Below, piece after piece: positions 1 through 11,873 of a stretch of 64,000 bases of DNA; the first letter of the stretch is position 1; the number at the start of each line of letters is the position of its first letter. The DNA is taken from positions 408,782-472,781 of the forward strand of contig CAJQUN010000433.1 in NCBI GenBank assembly GCA_907163345.1. The letters are read 5' to 3'. Made by a program: the position numbers and the translations under genes. The notes under the pieces were generated by a model. It did not search any database and was not told where the DNA came from. It saw nothing but the letters and a program-made list of their open reading frames with translations. This DNA is from Haberlea rhodopensis. Lineage: Eukaryota > Streptophyta > Magnoliopsida > Lamiales > Gesneriaceae.

Positions 1-1468
1 TCCAGTAATGACTGAAAGGATTAAAAATGCTCAATTTCGTGATGATAAACTAATCAGTATTGCAGAAAAGGTGAAACAGGGAAATAGTACAGAATTTGTT
101 ATCAATGATGAGGGTACTTTAATGATCCATAATCGACTCTGTGTTCCTAATATGGATAATATAAGGCATGAAATAATGGAGGAAGCACACATTGCACCGT
201 GTGCTATGCATCCCGGTAGTACGAAGATGTATCAGACTTTGAGAACCCATTATTGGTGGCCTAGAATGAAGAAGGATGTAGCTGAGTATATATCGAAATG
301 TTTGACATGCCAACCGGTGAAATCTGAACATCAAGCACTGGTGGGTAAATTACATCCATTACCTATTCCAGTTTGGAAGTGGGAGCGTATAACAATGGAT
401 TTTGTTGATGGGTTACCTGTAACACCAAGGAAGAATGATGCAATTTGGGTGATTGTTGACCGATTGACAAAATCAGCTCATTTCTTACCATTTCGATGGG
501 GATCGACACTTGAAAGTTTAGCAAGAAGGTATGTAAATGAAATTGTTAGATTACATGGTGTGCCTTTATCTATTGTATCAGATCGAGATCCTCGGTTTAC
601 ATCAAGATTTTGGAGAAGTTTACAAGAAGCTTTGGGTACTAAATTACATTTTAGTACAGCATTCCATCCACAAACAGATGGACAATCAGAAAGAACGATT
701 CAGACTTTAGAAGAGATGCTTCGATCATGTGTTCTTGATGTTAGAGGTTCATGGGATGATTATATTGCTTTGATGGAATTTGCATATAATAATCAGTATC
801 ATAGTAGTATTGGCATGGCACCATATGAAGCCTTATATGGTAGAAAGTGCAGAAGTCCAGTATGCTGGGATGAAGAAGGAATGCGGATAGTAGAAGGTCC
901 AGATCTCATTCAAGAGACAGTTGAAAAGATAAAAATTGTGAAAGATCGATTGAAAGCAGCGCAAGATAGACAAAAGAGTTATGCTGATCAACATAGACGA
1001 GAAATGGATTATCAAATTGGTGAAAAGGTATTTCTTCGTGTTTCTCCTTGGAGAGGTATTTTCAGATTTGGAAAGAAAGGCAAATTGAGTCCGCGATATA
1101 TTGGTCCCTATGAGATTCTTGATAAAGTTGGACCGTTAGCTTATCGTCTTGCCTTACCTCCTGAACTGTCCCAGATTCATAATGTGTTCCATGTTAGTGT
1201 GCTTCGGAGATACAGATCAGATCCATCTCATATCCTGCAAAATGAACCGATTGAAATTTCTGAAAATTTAAGTTATGTTGAAGAACCGGTTGAGATATTA
1301 GAATACAAGGACAAACAGTTAAGGAACCGCACAATTCCTATGGTAAAGGTTCTATGGAAGAATCATTCTGAACGGGAAGCTACGTGGGAAACAGAGGAAC
1401 ACATGAAAACACAATATCCGTGGTTATTTCCTGATACAGGTATAAATTTCGAGGCCGAAATTTTCTAA
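1..1468 (+). CDS. Gypsy element A: integrase-chromodomain end of Pol (5' end off window)
   Basis: This is the C-terminal part of a Ty3/gypsy polyprotein. The frame is open from the left edge, so the true start lies outside; the first Met is at base 8 and residues are numbered from it. Seen in order: an HHCC zinc-binding domain (His61, His68, Cys98, Cys101); an integrase core with Asp131, Asp192 and Glu228, giving the D-D(35)E spacing; a GPY/F-like module near residues 345-385 with KLSPRYIGPYEIL; and a terminal chromodomain-like segment near 430-470 with MVKVLWKNH and EATWETEEH. This order is typical of plant chromoviruses of the Tekay/Del type; the clade is inferred. The protein would insert element cDNA into chromatin in the nucleus. 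No stop or frameshift interrupts it, unlike the other gypsy copies here. The stop is followed at once by a polypurine tract and the 3' LTR. Confidence 0.93.
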   Translation, partial: PVMTERIKNAQFRDDKLISIAEKVKQGNSTEFVINDEGTLMIHNRLCVPNMDNIRHEIMEEAHIAPCAMHPGSTKMYQTLRTHYWWPRMKKDVAEYISKCLTCQPVKSEHQALVGKLHPLPIPVWKWERITMDFVDGLPVTPRKNDAIWVIVDRLTKSAHFLPFRWGSTLESLARRYVNEIVRLHGVPLSIVSDRDPRFTSRFWRSLQEALGTKLHFSTAFHPQTDGQSERTIQTLEEMLRSCVLDVRGSWDDYIALMEFAYNNQYHSSIGMAPYEALYGRKCRSPVCWDEEGMRIVEGPDLIQETVEKIKIVKDRLKAAQDRQKSYADQHRREMDYQIGEKVFLRVSPWRGIFRFGKKGKLSPRYIGPYEILDKVGPLAYRLALPPELSQIHNVFHVSVLRRYRSDPSHILQNEPIEISENLSYVEEPVEILEYKDKQLRNRTIPMVKVLWKNHSEREATWETEEHMKTQYPWLFPDTGINFEAEIF

Positions 1469-1480
1469 AGGGGGGAGGAA
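1468..1480 (+). promoter_or_regulatory. Polypurine tract of gypsy A
   Basis: A purine run (AAAGGGGGGAGGAA) lies between the pol stop codon and the TG that opens the 3' LTR. In this family it primes plus-strand DNA synthesis. Confidence 0.8.
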
Positions 1481-1481
1481 T

Positions 1482-3525
1482 TGTCATGACCCAAAACTTT
1501 ACATGATCATGCATACGCATCATGGTATATATGAAATCATTCATAAGCATAAGTGCATATATTTTGACATTTCATATGTGCATTGGAAAGCATAGAGATT
1601 GGGCATAGAATAAAGGTGAAAAAGAATAAGAAAAATATATATATTATTATAAAATAATAAGAAGACATAAAGTGAATAAATTGAAAAATATTAAGTAAAT
1701 TTAATGATTAATATAGATAATGACTAGATTTTAAGAAATAATGAATATAATTTTGAATATATTCAAATATATTGAATATAAGATTATATATAGTATTAAA
1801 ATTGAATAAATAGTAAATTTAATGAATAGATGTGAAAATAGTGAATATATGTGTAAGGGTAAATTATTAATAATAAAACCTTATACTTTGTGTTGTATGA
1901 CTTGTACCTTGAAAGCAAGTTGTACCTTGTGTAGTGTTACTTGTACCTTGAGTTAGAAACATGTAATTGGAAGGGAAAAAGGTGAGAGAAACGTGTATTT
2001 TATACACATATCAGCCATTTTATCACACATTCACACCCTATACTATGTGTAAAAGCCGTGAGGTTTGAAGAAAAGGAAAAAGGAAAAGAAAGTTTGGTTT
2101 CGTTGATTTTCGGACTTCGAAACGACGTCAAAACTCAAAAATAAGTACATATCTGGAATCCTCGCTTCGTTGCCTTCCTTTTGAGGTAGTTTTTATTTAC
2201 TTTTTCTTATGTTTAGGGTATGGCTAATTTGAAATAATGCCCAAAAATTATGAAATTCATATATGTGATAGATTAAACAATGATAAACAATATTTAACAA
2301 GAAACTTGAGATTCTGTTGTAGTTTCGAATTTATACAAATTTTATGGGTATAAAAACGTCATGTGCATATACTGGTTACACAAAAATGAAATTGAGAAAG
2401 CATAATTGTAACTGTGAGAAATAATGAATAGTAGAAAAGTAAAATTTCACCTGGTATGAACATTTCATGCATAACTATAATTAATTCATATTAAAACATA
2501 TGATATTGAGTTTGGTTGTGCATTTGATATGCATTGATAGGTTCTACGTTTGATATCGGCACCAGTAAGGCGACTTAAGCACTTCCTATGAGATAGGAGT
2601 ATCGCTTGTGAGTATATCCTTATAACTTGGTATTTAACTTTATATCAGTATGTGATTTGTGTTATATAAGTATCCTGAATTGGTGAATGAATTGCGATGA
2701 ATGCAATATGTTGTGAAAGAACTAAATTGAGTTCTGAAAGGTACATGTTGAGACGTGACGTTATACGTTTTATATGATGTTATTTTCCCTATGATTTGAT
2801 GTTATGCATATGATTATGACATGTGCATTAATAAGAGATTAAAGAACTCTGTTATGGCCACTAATGACCTTGAACCATGTGTTATTTCATTCTGAGTACG
2901 GTCAGAATTACAGAATCAAAATAAATATCGATCCCGAGTTAATAATTGAACTCAAGAGGGGATCTACAGAGTGCAGGCCATATCGTGATCACGGATTGTT
3001 CTTGGTATTAGTTGGGTCATAACAGAATAACAATACAGACATACATGTGCATCATTTCATTGTATATGAATCATGAGAACTGATGTAACGATTATGATGA
3101 ATCATGTGAGTATATTCATGTGCTTATGTGGATATAAATTATATGCTTATGTGATTTTAAATACTACGTTATTTGAATATGCTCATTGAGTTTGCAACTC
3201 ATCCAAATGCAAATGTTGTTTTTCAATTGCTGTAAATAAAAGTTGACTCTACAAGGTGTTTCTACGTATATTGGAAGTTATGGATCCAAGGTCGGCTGGC
3301 TGACTCTAGTCCTTCTCCCTCAGCTCATCATTTGCATATACTGTATAGGTTTTTGGTTGGGTTGTGAGGGGTACAACCTTGGTCATTTTGTGGCATACTG
3401 CCTTGTAAATTATATTTTGATACATGTCTTGATTGCATGATGTTATGAGATTGAAATTTCCGCTTCCATTACATATTATGTTATATGCCTCATGTGTATG
3501 TGTTCTATGTGTAAGGGGTGTCACA
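1482..3525 (+). mobile_element. 3' LTR of gypsy A (about 2.04 kb)
   Basis: The LTR begins TGTCATGACCC just after the polypurine tract and ends GGGTGTCACA, where in-frame copia integrase sequence resumes. Both boundaries are confirmed by a solo LTR of the same family on the opposite strand at 32,383-34,388 plus 43,439-43,647. Shared blocks include the stretch around 2,840-2,990 (rev. comp. near 33,000-33,150). The interior is AT-rich and non-coding; small reading frames in it are not supported as genes. Confidence 0.88.
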
Positions 3526-3617
3526 TACATAGTGATGTATGTGGCCCAATAATCACTCAAGCTAGAGGTGGTTTTCAATACTTTGCTACAATTACTGATG
3601 ACTTCAGTAGATATGGG
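3526..3617 (+). pseudogene. Copia integrase, left fragment
   Basis: Read in one frame, this short stretch encodes the start of a Ty1/copia integrase core: HSDVCGP, then GGFQYFATITDDFSRYG. It carries the first catalytic Asp region and the conserved DDFSR motif. It is bounded on the left by gypsy A's LTR and on the right by a gypsy B pol fragment. The same integrase resumes at 13,962 (RSDRGGEY). About 35 codons expected between the two halves are missing, so the interruption involved a deletion as well as an insertion. Confidence 0.85.
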
Positions 3618-4206
3618 AGAGAAAAACAAAGTGATCCGTCAGAAAATGAAAGCGGCTCAAGATAGGCAAGCGGCCTATGCTAATAAACGGCGACGACCAT
3701 TGGAATTCCAAGTGGGAGACAGAGTCTTTCTGAAAATCTCACCTTTCAGAGGTGTAGTTCGTTTTGGTATGCGCGGGAAATTGTCTCCGAGGTATGTTGG
3801 GCCATATGAGGTATTGCAGCGCATAGGCACTTTGGCTTACCGTCTGGCCCTACCGCTTCATTGTCTGGTATACATGATGTCTTCCATGTTTCTATGTTGA
3901 GGAAGTATGAGCCGGACCCGTCTCACGTTTTGCAGCCTTCAGAGGTTCAGTTGAGTTCAGATGCATCCTATGTTGAACGGCCAGTCAGAATTCTGGATCG
4001 AGAGGATCGCAGACTTCGAAGCAAGGTTATACCGATGGTCAAGGTTTAGTGGGATCGTCGGGGTGTCGAATAGGCCACGTGGGAGACGGAACGGCATATG
4101 GTGCAGCACTACCCAGAACTATTCTCTGGTATGTGATTTATGTTTAGTTTCTTTTGGGGTAAGTGCATGCGATTTCGAGGTCGAAATCTTATAAGTAGGG
4201 GAGTAA
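3618..4206 (+). pseudogene. Duplicated 3' end of gypsy B pol
   Basis: This segment is a near-identical copy of 10,362-10,951: the integrase C-terminus with KLSPRYVGPYEVLQ and the chromodomain-like tail VERPVRILDRED. Both copies share a nonsense TAG in place of a Glu codon (near 4,068 here and 10,816 there). This copy has two further defects: a one-base deletion near 3,854 and a CAG-to-TAG change near 4,048. The left edge abuts copia integrase abruptly around 3,617. It runs into a PPT-like purine stretch and LTR B1. The shared nonsense mutation favours DNA-level duplication over independent retrotransposition. Confidence 0.88.
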
Positions 4207-4940
4207 TGTGATGTCCCCGAAATGATTAATTGCAATTAAGGCATTAATTATGTTCATATGTTTAATTATGTGGATAATTGAACTATGTGTTGGTATTGAT
4301 TATCATTTGAAAATATTTAGTCACGTGGGTTTGACCCGGTAGAACTTTTCGGATGCATCCGTTACATGTTGGAATATTGGATTCCTAGTATGAATTGTTG
4401 GAGTGGATTTTTATAATTAATTGTGTAGAGCATGATTTATATGTGAGTCTTATTGCATATTTAAAGAGGGGTTCTAAAATGTTATGTTAGCCAAGATTTT
4501 TCATACCATGCTAACAACTTGCATTGGTTTAATATATTTAAAAGAACTCCACTTATCCCCTTTTAATTCCAACCACATATTTGCTTCCTTATGTCATAAC
4601 CATCCCTCACCCTATCCAAAACCCCATTCTCGTTTCTTGGCAAGAGGAGAAGGAGAAAACTTTGAGAAAGAGCCCTTTTTGTGATTTCTTGCAAAAATCT
4701 TGAAGCTCAAGGGGTAAGCTATCAATGTAGTAAAGTTTTGTTGGTTATTGGTCATTCTTGTGTCATATTTTTGGGGTTTAAGGGTGGATTTTTATTGTAT
4801 AATGTTGTATGTGGTTGGAGGTGGTGTTTTGAGGTGTTAAAGTTGAGATTTTGGTAGTTGGATGTTGTGAGTTTGAGTTGGCTTTGTGTTGGTTCGAGTT
4901 TGGGCAACAAATAGGTGATTTTTTCAGGTTTCTGGGCTCG

Positions 4941-5127
4941 GCGATCGATCGCCCCGAAGTAGGCGATCGATCGCATGTCGCCAGTAGCATTTTCAAACGA
5001 GGAGCGATCGATCGCTGGTTTTGGCGATCGATCGCCTCAACAGTAGCGTGTGGCGATCGATCGCTATTCTGAAGCGATCGATCGGTGAGGCTCGCGATCG
5101 ATCGCTTCAGAAATAGCGATCGATCGC
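4941..5127. repeat. Eight GCGATCGATCGC-type palindromes in LTR B1
   Basis: Eight copies of CGATCGATCG, nearly all extended to the 12-bp palindrome GCGATCGATCGC, lie 10-35 bp apart with unrelated spacers. The matching array in LTR B2 (11,685-11,873) has one copy altered by a CG-to-CA change. Despite the many CpGs, the palindromes are almost intact. Confidence 0.9.
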
Positions 5128-5444
5128 CGCTGGCCAGAATGTAAAATTGTTATGTTTTGTGAAACTTTTGGTAATGATTCGTATATTGGCTTCTAATATT
5201 GATTTGTATCATTATGTAGAACCATCCCAGGTGCTAACAACATCGAGGAGATAAAGTTCTTCAACTTCTCCACTTTTGAAATTAAGGTACGTAGTGAGAC
5301 GTACGAGCATCGGACGGTAAAACGTGTTACAACTTTGATGATGTATATTGTGAATAGTGTGTCCTTATATGTGATGGAATATGTGAAATGATAGTGTTAT
5401 ATCATGATATTGGAATCAATTGTGTTTGATTATTGTGGTAGAAT

Positions 5445-5645
5445 TGATGAATGTTCCGGTAGCCTTTATCTCCGAGCGAGGGAGGTACTTGCCGCTGTCA
5501 TATGAAGCGATGGTAGTATGATATTTGCCGATGTCATGTCTAAGCGAAGTAACATGCCGCTGTCATTGTCGAAGCGAGGGATATCATATGATGCCGCTAT
5601 ATGTCGAAGCGAGGGGTCCTAAAATTCCGCTGTTGTATTGGGACC
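5445..5645 (+). repeat. CCGCT...AGCG hairpin array in LTR B1
   Basis: Four to five irregular units each contain TGCCGCT, a loop of about 8-11 nt, then AGCG followed by ATG/AGG. CGCT and AGCG are reverse complements, so each unit can form a 4-bp stem-loop. The same unit recurs in LTR B2, in LARD2 and in variant form in LARD1. Confidence 0.75.
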
Positions 5646-6183
5646 TGAACAGTCACAATTCTAGTGGTTAATGTGAAATATTGTGGTTATAATTGGAAAC
5701 GCGTTATCGATCATTATATCGTGAACTAATGATTTTGTGCATAAGTTTGTGAAACAGGAACGACAATGAAATGTGCTAATGTGGTAATCGAGGAGCATAT
5801 CTATTAATCGTCTCAAACGCTTAATTATTTTATTAAGTTGAATTGTGTTAAGTGGTGATATATATATGCTCATGGTGAGTTGTTCCTGTAGGTACGCTTT
5901 TGGACCAAGGGGGCTAAGGGTCGGGTTGAACTGTGAGCTGATGGAGGCATAAAAGAAGATAGAATACAGGAAATTTTTGGATAGTCTCTACTCTAGAAGT
6001 AGTACAATGCTATCGCTTTAACATTCATGATTGGGAATGTAATTAACTAACTGTTGATGTTTTATTTTGGCCTGTAATTTTATTGAGCTCACATAACAAC
6101 CAGGACCCTAAGATGTCTCTAATACATATTTAGCCCTATTTATATCTTGAATTCACTGTTAAGGTAGAGAGGCCTTACATTAG

Positions 6184-6195
6184 TGGTATCAGAGC
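6184..6195 (+). promoter_or_regulatory. Primer-binding site of gypsy B (tRNA-iMet type)
   Basis: TGGTATCAGAGC, four bases after the LTR end, is the standard plant initiator-tRNA-Met PBS. The surrounding TTAG...AGTGGTTAG is identical in LARD2 (36,945-36,966). Confidence 0.92.
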
Positions 6196-6377
6196 AGTGG
6201 TTAGAGAACCCGGGAACGAGTGAAGGGTAGCCTTAGCAATAAGTTGGCTAGGCGTTTTCTTTTAAACATGTTGTGCACATATGAAGTATGTAACTGTTAT
6301 GCTAACATGTTATGGCTTTCTAACGATGTATTATGTGAATTGTTTTTGGATATTGTTGTTAATCCTTGTGTTGCAGT

Positions 6378-8183
6378 ATGGCAGCAAATGTAGATGTTGG
6401 TGATGCAGTAAGTGTAAATGCTAGTGCTAGGCACACAAATCCCCTACTGCCGCCAGCCTTGGGCGAAGAGCCGTCGGAACAGCAGTTATTGCCGGGAGAA
6501 CTGAGTTTAACTCAATTTCTATCATATCGACCCCCGACTTTTGAAGGGACTGAAACAGGGGAGAAGGCAGAGGAATGGCTAGAGAGGTTAGAGCAGATAT
6601 TTGTAGCTGCCTCGTGAGCAAAGACAGCTTGGATACGGCTAGCAGAATTCCAATTGGCCAAAAAGGCGCTGATGTGGTGGAAGACCATAGTGATTGAACA
6701 GGAGGCTCAGGGTATGGAAATAAATTGGAAGCTGTTTAGAACTCGATTTCTGACCCGATACTTCTCAGCGGCGGCACGGCAGGCTAAAGAGGATGAATTT
6801 ACTAGCTTAAAGCAATGTACTATGCCGGTGTCAGACTATGCTCTCCAGTACTGTTCCTTACTCAGATATGTGCCTCATATCGCCACTAGCACCCAAGCAA
6901 AGATGAGGAACTTCATGAAAGGCTTGAGGCCGGAGTTGTATGATAGGGTGATCACTTATGGCTCTACTTGTTTTGATGACGCCCTGGCACGAGCTGAACT
7001 GGCAGAATTAGGAGTGGGTGCATATCCGACTGTGGCACCGCCTCCAGCACCATCACAGAGGCCGACCCCTGAAAACTTGAAACCAAGGGGCGATCATTTT
7101 AAGCCAAGGGGGAACTCATCATCTTCCAGATTCAGTGGTAGATGGTCGGATGCTCGTGGAAGGGGTGGTCGTGGAAGTAATGCTCCGCCTCATAGGGGAC
7201 AGTCTCAGGCTAGCAGTTTCGAAAAAGTTAAGTGTTTTCTGTGCGGAGGACCCCATTCAGTGAAAGGATGCTCCGCTTGTTATGAATGTGGTAAACATGG
7301 TCACTTGGCCCGAAATTGTCCTAACCGGGGAGGGCCACAGAACACTATGGGGAGACCTTCAGACAGGCCAGCGCAGCAGAGACCACCATTTGCACCGAGG
7401 CCATTGGGAGAACAGCCATTGGGGCCAACTCAAGGGCAAGTGTACGCCCTAACCAGGGAGCAGGCTACAGCAGCTCCAGAGGAAGTGATAGCGGGTACGT
7501 GTCATTTATTTACGCACCCTGCTTATATTTTGATAGATACAGGTGCGTCACACTCCTTTGTGTCAACGAGTTTTGTGGAGAGGCACCGTATATGCACGAC
7601 TCCGTCACCCACGCCTCTAGTGGTTTCGACACCCGCTGGAAAGAGTGTGATTGCAGATCGGTTCATTGATGACGGCCTCATTTATTTTGAGGGCAACGAG
7701 TTGAAGTCAGATTTGATTGTTTTGGAGATGTCAGATTTTGACTGCATCGTGGGGATTGATGTGCTGAACAGGTATCAGGCAGTGGAGGACTGCAGACAGA
7801 GAACAGTGCGGTTCGGATCTGATTTGGGGATTCAGTGGACTTTTTATGGGGATGGTTCCCGCTCAAGAATCCCATTAATATCGACCTTAAAGATGACTCA
7901 GTTATTGGAACGTGGGCATGAGGGTTATCTTATTTATGCCATTGACATTGCTGGAAAGAAAGAAGAGTTAAGGGTCGAAGATGTCCCCGTAGTTGCCGAG
8001 TTTGCCGATGTATTTCCGGAGGAGATTCCCGGATTTCCGCCGGTTAGGGAAGTCGAGTTCGGGATCGTATTGTTATCGGGGACATCCGCTATTTCTCGTG
8101 CCCCTTACCGGATGGCACCGGCAGAGTTGAGGGAGTTGAAAGAGCAACTACAGGAACTCCTTGATAAGGGTTACATACGCCCA
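6378..8183 (+). pseudogene. Gypsy B gag-protease region
   Basis: Starts at the ATG after a TTGCAG that resembles a splice acceptor. Seen in order: a retrotransposon gag domain (EEWLERLEQIF, then LTRYF and QCTMPVSDYA), two zinc knuckles (CX2CX4HX4C in CYECGKHGHLARNC, and CFLCGGPHSVKGC before it) and a pepsin-like protease with ILIDTGASHSFVS. Gag packages element RNA; the protease matures the polyprotein. An in-frame TGA at 6,615-6,617 interrupts gag, and a one-base deletion near 8,183 shifts the frame before reverse transcriptase. It therefore cannot make an intact polyprotein as written. The TGA could have arisen from CpG deamination (CGA). Confidence 0.93.
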
Positions 8184-8957
8184 GCGTATCACCTTGGGGT
8201 GCGCCTATATTATTTGTGAAAAAGAAAGATGGGTCGATGCGATTGTGCATCGACTACCGGCAATTGAATAAGGCCACAGTGAAGAATAAATACCCTCTTC
8301 CGCGGATCGATGACTTGTTTGATCAGTTGCAGGGCACGAGGTTGTACAGTAAGATTGATTTGAGATCGGGGTACCATCAGATCCGAGTTAGAGAGGATGA
8401 TGTGCAGAAGACAGCATTCCGGACCCGTTATGGTCATTATGAGTTTTTGGTTATGCCGTTTGGAGTGACAAACGCCCCGGCTGTATTTATGAGCTTGATG
8501 AACCGAGTGTTCCAACCCTATTTGGATCAATTCGTCATCGTATTTATTGACGATATACTTATCTATTCTCGGAGCGAGGAAGAACACAGGAATCATTTGA
8601 GGACAGTGCTCCAGATTCTGAGGGACAATCAGTTGTATGCGAAGCTGAGCAAGTGTGAATTTTGGTTGAGCAGCGTGGTATTTTTGGGGCATGTGATCTC
8701 TAGTGATGGGATATCTGTGGATCCCAAGAAAGTGGAAGCAATGATGGATTGGTCTGCGCCTACATCTGTGCCCGAGATCCGTAGCTTCCTCGGTTTAGCG
8801 GGTTATTATCGACGTTTCGTCGAGGGATTCTCTAAGATCGCTAAGCCGTTGACGCAGTTGACTCAGAAAGGTGTTCCGTTTTCATGGTCTGAGGCATGTG
8901 AGCAGAGCTTCCAAGAGTTGAAGCACCGGTTGACTACAGCACCTGTTCTGGTATCCC
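8184..8957 (+). pseudogene. Gypsy B reverse transcriptase region
   Basis: Frame-shifted continuation of the gypsy B polyprotein. It shows RT motifs MRLCIDYRQLNKAT, FLVMPFGVTNAPA and the catalytic FIDDILIYS, then FLGHVISSDGI and the RT-RNase H connection (WSEACEQSFQELK). RT copies element RNA into cDNA. A second one-base deletion near 8,958 shifts the frame into the RNase H domain. Domain order and spacing are otherwise normal for plant gypsy. Confidence 0.93.
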
Positions 8958-10881
8958 TTCGGATAACGAGAGGTTTGCTTTGTACACGGATGCATCACTG
9001 CAAGGATTGGGATGTGTACTGATGCAGGATAAGCATGTGGTGGCTTATGCATCGAGGCAGTTGAAGCCTCATGAGGCCAGGTACCAGGTTCATGATTTGG
9101 AACTGGCGGCCATTATTTTCGCTTTGAAAATTTGGCGGCATTATCTCTATGGTACTTCTTTTACCATTTACACGGACCATAAGAGCTTGAAGTTCCTATT
9201 CACCCAAGCGGAACTGAATATGAGGCAAAGGAGGTGGATGGACTTGCTCAAGGACTATGATTGCGAGATAGAGTACCATCCAGGGAAGGCGAACCTGACA
9301 GCTGACGCCTTGAGTAGGAAGGTGAAGTATACAGAAGAGGATGTTATTAAGTTATCGGCCTTGATGACCTCTTGTTGTCATCTGGGATATGACTTTGATT
9401 TAGATGCATCGCCGGTACATGTATCGACCCTATTGGCAGAACCGGGCATCTTTGAACTTATCAGGAAAGCTCAGGTGACAGACGTTGAGGTGCAGAGATG
9501 GTTATCATATTTACGTCTGGGTCAGTTATCGAAGTTCAGAGTAGCAGAAGATGGTTCCTTGAGGCTTGGTAACCGTTGGGTAGTGCCAAGGGCACCAGAG
9601 TTGCGTCAAGGAATCCTGCATCGTGCTCATAGCAGCAGATTTAGTATACACCCAGGCGGGAGAAAGATGTACAAAGACTTGTGTGACCAATTTTGGTGGA
9701 GGCGGATGAAAAGAGATGTTATCACATTCGTCAAGAAGTGCCTGATTTGCCAACAAGTGAAGGCAGAGAGGCAGAGGCCCGGTGGCGAGTTGAGGAGATT
9801 AGAGATACCAGAGTGGAAGTGGGAGCACATCTCTATGGATTTCGTGACCCACTTGCCAAGGACTGCCTCGGGATTCGATGCGATCTGGGTGATTGTGGAT
9901 CGATTGACGAATGTGGCTCACTTCATCCCTTATTGTATGTCTTTCACATACTTGAAGATGGCCCAGTTGTATGTACGAGACGTAGTGAGATTGCACGGCA
10001 TCCCAGTCTCGATTGTGTCTGATAGAGACCCGCGGTTCACATCGCACTTTTGGGAGGGTCTTCAATCAGCTTTGGGTACAGAGGTGAGACTGAGTACGGC
10101 TTATCACCCTCAGACAGATGGTCAAACAGAGCGTACCATACAGACGCTTGAAGACATATTGAGGGCATGTGTTTTGGAGTTCGATACTCCGTGGCAAGAT
10201 TCAGTGCCACTTGTAGAGTTCTCTTACAACAACAGTTATCAGGCGAGCATTCAGATGGCTCCATTCGAGGCCCTTTACGGTCGACGCTGTAGGTCACCGT
10301 TGTATTGAGAAGATTTGACTAGTAAGACGGTCGGAGGACCGGAATTGATTCGAGAAATGGAAGAGAAAATCAAAGTGATCCGTCAGAAAATGAAAGCGGC
10401 TCAAGATAGGCAAGCGGCCTATGCTAATAAACGGCGACGACCATTGGAATTCCAAGTGGGAGACAGAGTCTTTCTGAAAATCTCACCTTTCAGAGGTGTA
10501 GTTCGTTTTGGTATGCGCGGGAAGTTGTCTCCGAGGTATGTTGGGTCATATGAGGTATTGCAGCGCATAGGCACTTTGGCTTACCGTCTGGCCCTACCGC
10601 CGTCATTGTCTGGTATACATGATGTCTTCCATGTTTCTATGTTGAGGAAGTATGAGCCGGACCCGTCTCACGTTTTGCAGCCTTCAGAGGTTCAGTTGAG
10701 TTCAGATGCATCCTATGTTGAACGGCCAGTCAGAATTCTGGATCGAGAGGATCGCAGACTTCGAAGCAAGGTTATACCGATGGTCAAGGTTCAGTGGGAT
10801 CGTCGGGGTGTCGAATAGGCCACGTGGGAGACGGAACGGCATATGGTGCAGCACTACCCAGAACTATTCTCTGGTATGTGA
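8958..10881 (+). pseudogene. Gypsy B RNase H-integrase-chromodomain region
   Basis: Contains RNase H (FALYTDAS, then DHKSLKFLFTQ), an HHCC zinc domain (CLICQQVKAERQ), integrase core motifs (MDFVTHLP, SIVSDRDPRFTS, TDGQTERTIQTLED) and a C-terminal chromodomain-like segment (IPMVKVQWDRRGVE, ATWETE). Two nonsense changes interrupt it: a TGA near 10,306 in place of Trp and a TAG near 10,816 in place of Glu. Reading on, the polyprotein ends at the TGA at 10,879. Short antisense and overlapping frames here are shadows. A purine-rich tract (TAGGGGAGTAA) precedes LTR B2. Confidence 0.93.
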
Positions 10882-11684
10882 TTTATGTTTAGTTTCTTTT
10901 GGGGTAAGTGCATGCGATTTCGAGGTCGAAATCTTATAAGTAGGGGAGTAATGTGATGTCCCCGAAATGATTAATTGCAATTAAGGCATTAATTATGTTC
11001 ATATGTTTAATTATGTGGATAATTGAACTATGTGTTGGTATTGATTATCATTTGAAAATATTTAGTCACGTGGGTTTGACCCGGTAGAACTTTTCGGATG
11101 CATCCGTTACATGTTGGAATATTGGATTCCTAGTATGAACTGTTGGAGTGGATTTTTATAATTAATTGTGTAGAGCATGATTTATATGTGAGTCTTATTG
11201 CATATTTAAAGAGGGGTTCTAAAATGTTATGTTAGCCAAGATTTTTCATACCATGCTAACAACTTGCATTGTTTAATATATTTAAAAGAACTCCACTTAT
11301 CCCCTTTTAATTCCAACCACATATTTGCTTCCTTATGTCATAACCATCCCTCACCCTATCCAAAACCCCATTTTCGTTTCTTGGCAAGAGGAGAAGGAGA
11401 AAACTTTGAGAAAGAGCCCTTTTTGTGATTCCTTGCAAAAATCTTGAAGCTCAAGGGGTAAGCTATCAATGTAGTAAAGTTTTGTTGGTTATTGGTCATT
11501 CTTGTGTCATATTTTTGGGGTTTAAGGGTGGATTTTTATTGTATAATGTTGTATGTGGTTGGAGGTGGTGTTTTGAGGTGTTAAAGTTGAGATTTTGGTA
11601 GTTGGATGTTGTGAGTTTGAGTTGGCTTTGTGTTGGTTCGAGTTTGGGCAACAAATAGGTGATTTTTTCAGGTTTCTGGGCTCG

Positions 11685-11873
11685 GCGATCGATCGCCCCG
11701 AAGTAGGCGATCGATCACATGTCGCCAGTAGCATTTTCAAACGAGGAGCGATCGATCGCTGGTTTTGGCGATCGATCGCCTCAAACCAGTAGCGTGTGGC
11801 GATCGATCGCTATTCTGAAGCGATCGATCGGTGAGACTCGCGATCGATCGCTTCAGAAATAGCGATCGATCGC
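11685..11873. repeat. CGATCGATCG palindrome array, first of two in LTR B2
   Basis: Counterpart of the eight-copy array at 4,941-5,127; one copy reads CGATCGATCA. Confidence 0.88.

Larger units (their letters stand above)
4207..6179 (+). mobile_element. LTR B1 of gypsy B (about 1.97 kb)
   Basis: It starts TGTGATGTCC after a purine-rich stretch and ends CCTTACA immediately before TTAG plus a tRNA-iMet-type primer-binding site. It matches the first 1.6 kb of LTR B2 (10,952 onward) almost base for base. Landmarks are a CGATCGATCG palindrome array (4,941-5,127), an AAGGTACGTAGTGAGACGTA module near 5,285 also found in other LTRs here, and a CCGCT...AGCG hairpin array near 5,450-5,640. Confidence 0.9.

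Noticed and set aside
4941..5127. GATC palindromes as Dam methylation or bacterial contamination signals
   Set aside because: They sit inside plant LTRs with direct copies elsewhere in the window; all flanking content is plant.
6184..6195. Possible tRNA-Met gene fragments at several PBS sites
   Set aside because: Only the 12-base primer complement is present each time, always next to an LTR end or viral leader. No tRNA cloverleaf.
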